From JAEUNJ01 sp052035955 (GTDB taxonomy: Bacteria; Pseudomonadota; Gammaproteobacteria; Burkholderiales; Rhodocyclaceae), in assembly GCA_052035955.1 (NCBI GenBank), contig JBPOHD010000053.1:1-14134 (forward strand): 14,134 nucleotides of DNA. The letters run 5' to 3'. A program made the translations under genes and the position numbers. Shown piece after piece: positions 7,151 through 12,283 of the stretch (position 1 is the stretch's first letter; every line of letters begins with the position of its first letter). Below the pieces are notes generated by a model. That model was not told the DNA's origin. It was given only the letters and a program-made list of their open reading frames with translations, and searched no databases.

Positions 7151-7404
7151 TTTGGGAAAAACATTTTCACCGCTGAGGACGCAGAGGACGCGGAGACCCC
7201 GGGGAAAGGCAAGACATCGATTGCCCGAAAGCGTTCGGGCGATCCATCATCGGGTGAATGCCCCATCTCTACGCAGTCTTGGTCTTCCTCCGTGCCCTCT
7301 GCGTCCTCTGCGGTGAAGTCTTCGGGTGTCATCGGATCCAGGGAGACGCACTGGCAGCCGGCGTTCAGCCGGTCGGCGAGGGCGATGCAGTCGTGTTCGG
7401 TCAT
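7147..7404 (-). pseudogene. Truncated copy of ATP-grasp gene N-terminus
   Basis: The first 23 codons repeat the start of the downstream ATP-grasp gene (MTEHDCIALADRLNAGCQCV, with L9 for I9), then the frame runs into the inverted-repeat element. There it reads low-complexity sequence (FTAEDAEGTEED, later SASSASSAVK) for about 60 codons. The stop TGA at 7147-7149 overlaps the ATG of the full gene by 4 nt. It has no clear SD. I regard it as a by-product of the tandem duplication, not a functional protein. A role as a leader peptide coupling translation to the real start is possible but unsupported. Confidence 0.6.
7166..7318. repeat. Long inverted-repeat element D
   Basis: Left arm 7166-7196 (TTCACCGCTGAGGACGCAGA onward) and right arm 7284-7318 (ending GTCCTCTGCGGTGAAG) flank a centre of about 87 bp. 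It lies directly upstream of the ATP-grasp start codon and inside the first unit of the tandem duplication. Confidence 0.85.
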
Positions 7405-7418
7405 TCTGTCAAAGGCAT

Positions 7419-7549
7419 TTTCACCGCGGAGGACGCAGGGGACGCGGAGAAAGGCGAATCGTCTTGCGGCGTGCGCGTCTCCGGCAGGCGCCGGAACGAG
7501 GTTAGGCCTTTGAATTTCTCTGTGTCCTCCGCGTCCTCTGCGGTGAAGT
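7419..7549. repeat. Long inverted-repeat element E
   Basis: Left arm 7419-7452 (TTTCACCGCGGAGGACGCAG onward) and right arm 7515-7549 (TTTCTCTGTGTCCTCCGCGT onward, ending GCGGTGAAGT) flank a 62-bp centre unlike that of element D. It lies just downstream of the helicase gene on the minus strand, in the second unit of the tandem duplication. Confidence 0.85.
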
Positions 7550-7572
7550 CTTCGGTTTTCATCGCAACCAGT

Positions 7573-9531
7573 TTACCCAACCGGCGCCGCCGCCACGGCG
7601 GGGGCGGCGAAGAATTCGGCCACGTCGCCGGCCACCCGGGTGCGGCGCATGGGCGGCAGGGACTGCCAGACCTTGCGGCCGTAGGGCTTTTCCACCAGCC
7701 GCGGGTCGCAGACCATCAGCACGCCCCGGTCCGTCTCGTCGCGGATCAGGCGGCCGGCGCCCTGCTTCATGTTGATCACCGCCCGCGGCAGCTGGTATTC
7801 GAAGAAGGCGTTGCGGCCCTGCTTCTTCAGGTGCTCGATGCGGGCCGAGAGCACCGGGTCGTCCGGCGGCGCGAAGGGCAGCTTGTCGATGATCACCAGC
7901 GACAGGGCCTCGCCGCGCACGTCCACCCCTTCCCAGAAGCTCTGGCTGGCCACCAGCACGGCGTTGCCCAGGCGGCGGAAGCGCTCCAGCAGCTCGGTCC
8001 GCGAGCCTTCCCCCTGGAGCAGCAGGGGGAAGGGGTCGCCCTCCGCCCCGATCCGCTCCTTCAGCAGCTCGTGGATGCGGCGCATGGCGCGCAGGCTGGT
8101 GCACAGCACGAAGGCGCGGCCGCCGGCGGCGCGGATGGCCGGCCAGGCGGCTTCCGCCACCGCCTCGTGGTACTGGGGGCTGTTCGGGTCCGGCAGGCCC
8201 TGGGGGCTGTAGAGCAGCGCGTGGGACTCGTAGTCGAAGGGGCTGCCCCAGATGCCCGTCTCCGCCTCCAGCAGGCCCATCTCGCCCCGGTAGTGGGCGA
8301 AGTCGCCGGCCACCGAGAGGGTGGCCGAGGTGAAGATCCAGGCCCGCGGGTGGCCCTCCATCTGGCGCTGGAAGATCTCCGCCACCGAGAGCGGCGTCAG
8401 GTTCAGGGTCACCGAATGGGTGGTCACGTCGGCCCAGCGCACGAAGCCGTCCTCCTCGATCGTGGCCTCGGTGCGCCAGCGGCCGAAGCGCGGCATCAGC
8501 TCCTGCAGCCGGCGCAGGCAGTTGCCCAGGCCCTCGGAGCGGCCGGCCTGGGTTTCCAGGTGCCGGCCGAAGGCCTCGAATTCGGCCAGCACCGTGGCCA
8601 GGGCCTCGGCGAAGCCCTCCCGCGTCTTCAACTGGGCGGCGGAAAGGCGCATGGGCTCCCGGTGGAAGGCCAGGCGCAGGTCCCGCGCCGCCTTCTCCAG
8701 CGACCGGCAGGCGTCCTGCAGGGGCGCGTAGTCCCGGGCCGAGGCGACGGCCTCCAGCCGCGTGTCCCGGGCGAGATCCACCACCTGCCCGCTGCCCACC
8801 GATTCGCCGAAGAAGAGCCCCGCCACCTCGGGCAGCTGGTGGGCCTCGTCGAAGATGACGGTGTTGCAGGCCGGCAGCAGCTCGCCCATGCCGTCGTCGC
8901 GCAGCATCAGGTCGGCGAAGAAGAGGTGGTGGTTCACCACCACCACGTCGGCCGTCATGGCCTCCCGGCGGGCGGCGCTGACGAAGCACTCCTTGGCGTT
9001 GGGGCAGTCCTGGCCCAGGCAGTTCTCCCTGGTCGAGGTGGCCTGGGCCCAGGCCCCGGAATCCTCCGGCACGGCCGCCAGCTCGGCCTTGTCGCCGCTG
9101 CGGGTGGCCTTGGCGAAGCGGGCGATGGTCTGGATGTGGCCGGCCTCCTCCCGGGAGGCGAACTGCCCGCCCCTGGCGGCCCGCTCCAGGTGGTAGTGGC
9201 AGACGTAGTTGGCGCGGCCCTTCAACAGGGCGATGGCCAGCGGCAGGCCGAGGGCGTCGCGCACCGTCGGCAGGTCGCGCTTGTACAGCTGGTCCTGCAG
9301 GGTCTTGGTGCCGGTGGAGACGATGACCTTGCCGCCGGAGCGCAGGGCCGGCACCAGGTAGGCGAAGGTCTTGCCGGTGCCGGTGCCCGCCTCCGCCACC
9401 AGCACCTTGTTGGCCTCGATGGCGGCGGCGATGCGTCCGGCCATCTCCACCTGCTGCGGGCGCACCCGGAAGCCCGGGATGGCCCGGGCCAGGGGGCCGT
9501 CGGCGGCGAAGAGGCGGTCGAGGTCGGGCAT
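7573..9531 (-). CDS. yoaA: DinG/YoaA-family ATP-dependent DNA helicase
   Basis: Superfamily 2, XPD-like 5'-3' helicase with an iron-sulfur cluster, acting in DNA repair and replication-fork or R-loop processing. The 652 residues are closer to E. coli YoaA (about 636) than to DinG (716). Walker A is AGTGTGKT (48-55). Motif Ia follows (VSTGTKTLQDQLYKRDLP, 71-88). Four cysteines suited to the 4Fe-4S cluster are C111 (NYVCHYH), C171, C176 and C182 (NCLGQDCPNAKEC). The Walker B is DEAH (228-231). The C-terminal RecA domain shows SATLSV, a FVLCTSLRAMRRIHELL segment, QSFWEGVDVRGEAL and the QGAGRLIRDETDRGV motif VI. ATG 9531 has only a weak ribosome-binding site. It is the first gene of the minus-strand run, followed by 422 bp of repeats before the ATP-grasp gene; a link with Mo-cofactor genes is not expected. 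Confidence 0.93.
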   Translation of the reverse strand: MPDLDRLFAADGPLARAIPGFRVRPQQVEMAGRIAAAIEANKVLVAEAGTGTGKTFAYLVPALRSGGKVIVSTGTKTLQDQLYKRDLPTVRDALGLPLAIALLKGRANYVCHYHLERAARGGQFASREEAGHIQTIARFAKATRSGDKAELAAVPEDSGAWAQATSTRENCLGQDCPNAKECFVSAARREAMTADVVVVNHHLFFADLMLRDDGMGELLPACNTVIFDEAHQLPEVAGLFFGESVGSGQVVDLARDTRLEAVASARDYAPLQDACRSLEKAARDLRLAFHREPMRLSAAQLKTREGFAEALATVLAEFEAFGRHLETQAGRSEGLGNCLRRLQELMPRFGRWRTEATIEEDGFVRWADVTTHSVTLNLTPLSVAEIFQRQMEGHPRAWIFTSATLSVAGDFAHYRGEMGLLEAETGIWGSPFDYESHALLYSPQGLPDPNSPQYHEAVAEAAWPAIRAAGGRAFVLCTSLRAMRRIHELLKERIGAEGDPFPLLLQGEGSRTELLERFRRLGNAVLVASQSFWEGVDVRGEALSLVIIDKLPFAPPDDPVLSARIEHLKKQGRNAFFEYQLPRAVINMKQGAGRLIRDETDRGVLMVCDPRLVEKPYGRKVWQSLPPMRRTRVAGDVAEFFAAPAVAAAPVG

Positions 9532-9651
9532 GGGGCGGAGGATGGTAGCACGGCCGCCCGGGCCGCCCGGCGGGCCGGGACGTGGGCGGCGACGGCATCA
9601 CCGGCACCGTATGCGCGGCCCAGGCGCCACGACATTGTCACCGGCACCAGG

Positions 9652-9661
9652 CCCCCCCCCC
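9652..9661. repeat. C10 mononucleotide tract
   Basis: Ten consecutive C residues lie 19 bp upstream of the likely -35 box of the toxin-antitoxin promoter, between it and the divergent helicase gene. Such tracts can change length by slippage, and they are also prone to sequencing error. Confidence 0.8.
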
Positions 9662-9679
9662 GCGGCAAAGTTGCCGTGC

Positions 9680-9716
9680 TTGCGGACACCCGCGCAATCC
9701 GTATACTGTCCGGACA
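9680..9716 (+). promoter_or_regulatory. Toxin-antitoxin promoter with palindromic operator candidate
   Basis: TTGCGG (9680-9685) and TATACT (9702-9707) form a sigma70-type promoter with a 16-bp spacer, 27 bp before the antitoxin start. A perfect 10-bp palindrome, TGTCCGGACA (9707-9716), overlaps the end of the -10 box and the expected transcription start. DUF1778 antitoxins bind DNA by a ribbon-helix-helix fold and repress their own operons, so this palindrome is the natural operator candidate. Binding is inferred, not shown. Confidence 0.65.
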
Positions 9717-9733
9717 ACACGAGGAGCAAAAAC

Positions 9734-10012
9734 ATGGGCGCCACCGTCAAGGAAGAACGCATCGAAATCCGCCTCGCGGCCGCCGAGAAGGACCGCATCC
9801 GCCAGGCCGCCGTCCTGTCGCGCCAGAACGTCAGCGAGTTCATCCTGCAGGCGGTGCGGTCCGCCGCCGACGAGACCCTGGCCGCGCAGACGCGCTTCGC
9901 CCTGCCCGAGGACAAGATGGATGCCTTCTACGCCGCCCTCGACCAGCCGGCCAAATCGATCCCGCGCCTCAGGGAGCTGCTGAAGAAGCCCGGCGCCTTC
10001 GAAACCGAATGA
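9734..10012 (+). CDS. DUF1778 (TacA-like) ribbon-helix-helix antitoxin
   Basis: A 92-residue antitoxin. The N-terminal ribbon-helix-helix (residues about 8-45: ERIEIRLAAAEKDRIRQAA, then SEFILQA) would dimerise and bind operator DNA. The C-terminal part (FALPEDKMDAFYAALDQPAK, 55-74, and the following LRELLKKPG) is the segment that wraps the toxin in this family. ATG 9734 has GAGGAG at 9721-9726 with a 7-nt spacing. Its TGA overlaps the ATG of the next gene (ATGA, 10009-10012), so the pair is translationally coupled. It is read from the TATACT promoter just upstream and is probably autorepressed with toxin as co-repressor. The frame remains open far upstream, but that part is antisense to the helicase gene and is not coding. 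Confidence 0.93.
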   Translation: MGATVKEERIEIRLAAAEKDRIRQAAVLSRQNVSEFILQAVRSAADETLAAQTRFALPEDKMDAFYAALDQPAKSIPRLRELLKKPGAFETE

Positions 10013-10515
10013 AGTTGCCCTTGCGGGGCCCCGAACCCCTGACGGAGGCCCATGAGCTCTCCGGATTCGACTGCGGCAACGAAGCGCTGAACCGCTTCCT
10101 GCACCGCCATGCGCTGCAGAACCAGCGCAGCCAGAGCGCCCGGACCTACGTGGCCCTGCGCGGCGCGACGCAGGTCGTCGGCTATTACTCCCTGGCCGCC
10201 GCCTCGGCCGAATACGAAACCGTCCCGCCGCGCATCGCCAAGCGCCTCGCCCGGCATCCCATCCCGCTGGCGCTGCTGGCAAGGCTGGCCGTGGATAGGA
10301 CGGAACAGGGGGCGGGCATCGGGGCGGGACTGCTCAAGGATGCGCTGAAGCGCTTCCTGCAGGCCCAGGCCATCATCGCCGCGCGGGCGCTGGTGGTCCA
10401 CGCCAGGGACGACCCGGCCGCCGCGTTCTACCGGCACTTCGGGTTCGCCCCTTCCCCCATCGACCCCTACCACCTCTACCTGCTGACCAAGGACATCCGG
10501 GAGTCCCTGGCCTAG
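10009..10515 (+). CDS. GNAT acetyltransferase toxin (TacT-like)
   Basis: A 168-residue GNAT-fold toxin of the type that acetylates the amino group of charged tRNAs and so blocks translation. The usual N-terminal signature is present (LSGFDCGNEALNRFLHRHA, 17-35), then VVGYYSLAAAS (56-66). The acetyl-CoA pyrophosphate loop is at ARLAVDRTEQGAGIGAGLL (91-109; QGAGIG is 100-105). AFYRHFGF (139-146) contains Tyr141, at the place of the catalytic Tyr of TacT. The start overlaps the antitoxin stop by 4 nt. All expected motifs are intact, so the toxin should be active. The target tRNA cannot be read from the sequence. It is convergent with the CapA gene, whose stop lies 13 bp away. Confidence 0.92.
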   Translation: MKLPLRGPEPLTEAHELSGFDCGNEALNRFLHRHALQNQRSQSARTYVALRGATQVVGYYSLAAASAEYETVPPRIAKRLARHPIPLALLARLAVDRTEQGAGIGAGLLKDALKRFLQAQAIIAARALVVHARDDPAAAFYRHFGFAPSPIDPYHLYLLTKDIRESLA

Positions 10516-10528
10516 GCGCCTCGGCAGA

Positions 10529-11563
10529 CTACTCCGCCGCCGGGCAGGGCCGCATGGCCGCCTCGCCCCGCTGCCAGCAGGGCCCCGTCCCGACCGACTG
10601 GGGCACGGGGGAGCCCTCCGCATCCAGGCGCACGACCCGGGTGGCGATGGCCGCCACCCCCTGCCGATCCACGTCCGCGAAGAGGGCCCAGCCGATCAGG
10701 TTCTCCTCTTCGTCGAAGCCGTCGAAGACGAAGTTGCCCAGGGAATAGACGATGGGCTTGCCCCGGTAGACCTCGTAGTCCTGCACCACGTGGGGGTGGC
10801 CGCCGATCACGGCGTCCGCCCCGGCATCGAGCAGGGCCCGGGCCAGCCGGCGCTGGCGGGCATGGGCCCGGGGCGCGTGCTCCGAGCCCCAGTGGGGCAC
10901 CACCACCACCACGTCCGCCCCGGCCGCCCGGGCGCGGGCGATGTCCAGGGCCGCCTGGTCCTCGTCCAGCCAGGCCACGCCGGGCAGGCCCGGCGCCACG
11001 GTGAACCAGCGGGGGAAGAAATCCAGGTAGCCGAGCAGCGCGATGCGCACGCCATTGCGCTCGAAGAGGGCCGCCCGGTGGGCCTCCGCCGGGTCCCGCC
11101 CGGCGCCGAAGGGCACCGAGCCGGCCTCGCGCAGGGCGGCGGCGGTCTCGACCAGGTCCGCCCGGCCGTAATCCACCGCGTGGTTGTTGGCCAGGCCCGC
11201 CGCCTCGAAGACCGAGGCGAAGCCCGGCAGGGCGGCCCTGGCCGTGCGGAAGCTGTAGGGCTTCTCCGGGTCCGGCTTGCCCTTGGTGCCGGCGGAAGAT
11301 TCGAAATTGGCCACCCGCAGATCCGCCCGGGCGAGCATGGCCCGCACCCTGCCGAGCGGATCGCCGCCCCGGGCGACGAGCTTGCCCGTGCCCTCCGCCT
11401 CGGCCAGCATCACGTCGCCGACGAAGGCCACCCGCGCCGTGCCGTCCGCCGCCAGGGCAGGCGGGGCCGCCAGGACTGCAAGGAAAGGGGCGGCGAGGCT
11501 GGGCAGCAGCCATGCCAGGCGGATCATCGGACGCAACATCGGCCGGATCGCCGGACCGATCAT
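10529..11563 (-). CDS. Secreted CapA-family (PGA_cap) metallophosphatase-like protein
   Basis: A 344-residue CapA-domain protein with a calcineurin-like metallophosphoesterase fold, a family named for poly-gamma-glutamate capsule synthesis but widespread in other roles. The N-terminus has a basic region and hydrophobic core (IRLAWLLPSLAAPFLAVLAA, 14-33) ending in PALA-AD, a likely signal peptidase I site near residue 39. Metal-site motifs are in order: FVGDVML (47-53), ANFES (85-89), LANNHAVDYG (124-133), VPHWGSEH (222-229), GGHPHVVQ (254-261) and SLGNFVFD (274-281). ATG 11563 overlaps the TGA of the preceding small gene by 4 nt, which decides the start; the frame is open further upstream, but there it is antisense or out of frame with that gene. 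No capB, capC or other capsule gene is visible, so capsule function should not be assumed. Confidence 0.9.
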   Translation of the reverse strand: MIGPAIRPMLRPMIRLAWLLPSLAAPFLAVLAAPPALAADGTARVAFVGDVMLAEAEGTGKLVARGGDPLGRVRAMLARADLRVANFESSAGTKGKPDPEKPYSFRTARAALPGFASVFEAAGLANNHAVDYGRADLVETAAALREAGSVPFGAGRDPAEAHRAALFERNGVRIALLGYLDFFPRWFTVAPGLPGVAWLDEDQAALDIARARAAGADVVVVVPHWGSEHAPRAHARQRRLARALLDAGADAVIGGHPHVVQDYEVYRGKPIVYSLGNFVFDGFDEEENLIGWALFADVDRQGVAAIATRVVRLDAEGSPVPQSVGTGPCWQRGEAAMRPCPAAE

Positions 11564-11964
11564 TGCGCCGCCCCGCATTCGTAGCGCAGGCTGCGGCCCA
11601 GGCCGGGCTCCACCACCTCCATGCGGCCGGTGGCGAAGGGCGGCCCGGCCTTCTGGAGGGAGATGACCCGATGGTCCCCGTCCGCCGCCTCGGCATGGAC
11701 CTCCACCTGCAGCCAGGGCGCCCGCCCGGCCGGCGCCGCGAGGAGCATGCGGACCTTGAAGCGGCCGAATTCGCGCCAGGTGCCGCCCAGGGCGTTGGGG
11801 TCGGCCGGGATGGAGACTACGGATTCGTCGGGGCCTTGTTGGAGGGTGCAGGAGGCTTGGGGGGCGGCGGCCGATGCGGGGAGGGCCGTCAGGAACGCGG
11901 CCGGAAAAGCGCACCGAACGACGAGTTGGCCGGCGGCGAGAAGTATGCGGCAATAGTCGGGCAT
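11560..11964 (-). CDS. Small secreted hypothetical protein
   Basis: I do not recognise this 134-residue protein. The N-terminus has a hydrophobic stretch (CAFPAAFLTALPASAAAPQA, 18-37) that looks like a signal peptide with cleavage after ASAAA, predicting export. The mature part has two cysteines (in SCTLQQ and at YECGAAQ near the end), which could form a disulfide in the periplasm, and a beta-rich pattern with WREFGRFKVRMLL. ATG 11964 is the only start after an in-frame TAG 12-15 bp upstream, but no good SD precedes it, so a later start is possible. The stop overlaps the CapA gene start by 4 nt, so the two are translationally coupled and probably act in the same compartment. Confidence 0.7.
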   Translation of the reverse strand: MPDYCRILLAAGQLVVRCAFPAAFLTALPASAAAPQASCTLQQGPDESVVSIPADPNALGGTWREFGRFKVRMLLAAPAGRAPWLQVEVHAEAADGDHRVISLQKAGPPFATGRMEVVEPGLGRSLRYECGAAQ

Positions 11965-12283
11965 GGGGCCGCGATGCTAGCACGGTCTCTCGCGGCGCCA
12001 ATTCGGCCATTCCAGTCGTTGGCCGAAGACCTCAAATCGAGCGGCAATGCCTCGGTTACCCGCCATCCAACTCAAAATGATGGGCGATGGCTGCTCTCAT
12101 GCTAGACCACCTTCAAGCGTCACCCTCCTGCAGTGATTTTGAGCGTAGGGGAAAGCAAGTTTTTCGGTAACTGTCGTTTTCAAAGCAAATAACGGCGATT
12201 GCTGGGCTGGCAGTGTTATTGAACAGCATCACCTTCTACTTAGTCACCGGTATCCAAACGGCAGCGCATAGGGCGTTGCGAAG
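11965..12283. other. Gene-free gap with composition change
   Basis: This 319-bp gap separates two minus-strand genes. No coding region, tRNA or convincing terminator is visible. It has one 8-bp perfect inverted repeat, TTCGGCCA (12002-12009) and TGGCCGAA (12020-12027), with a 10-nt loop and no T-run. From about 12,030 rightward, runs such as GATTTTGAGCG and AGTTTTTCGG appear and GC content falls, which marks the left boundary of the atypical segment. I see no clear attachment-site repeat. Confidence 0.6.

Larger units (their letters stand above)
7083..7557. repeat. Tandem duplication of ATP-grasp gene 5' end plus inverted repeat
   Basis: Bases 7083-7150 and 7337-7404 agree at 66 of 68 positions by eye (offset 254). 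The similarity continues through a more diverged leader (about 10 of 15), the left arm of the inverted repeat and the right arm to GCGGTGAAGTCTTCGG-x3-TCATCG (7310-7334 and 7540-7563). The two centres (about 7197-7283 and 7453-7514) do not resemble each other. The first unit ends TCATCGGATCCA and the second TCATCGCAACCA, so the junction lies at a short shared sequence. Confidence 0.8.

Noticed and set aside
7151..7572. Retron-like or other structured non-coding RNA gene in the helicase to ATP-grasp gap
   Set aside because: There is no reverse transcriptase or other partner nearby, and the same arms occur in three other gaps, so a dispersed repeat is the simpler explanation.
7258..9733. Very long plus-strand open frame (over 1000 codons) running through the region to the toxin gene
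   Set aside because: It is antisense to the helicase gene, is rich in Ala, Gly, Arg, His and Gln as expected from the complement of GC-rich coding DNA, and has no known motif. Only its last 168 codons, from 10009, are real (the GNAT toxin).
11564..12010. Long N-terminal extension of the CapA protein
   Set aside because: It overlaps the small secreted gene in another frame and is Arg/Pro/Gly-rich; the signal peptide begins just after ATG 11563.
12002..12027. Rho-independent terminator from the TTCGGCCA/TGGCCGAA inverted repeat
   Set aside because: The 8-bp stem is real but neither side is followed by a T-run, and it lies more than 250 bp past the fusion gene stop.
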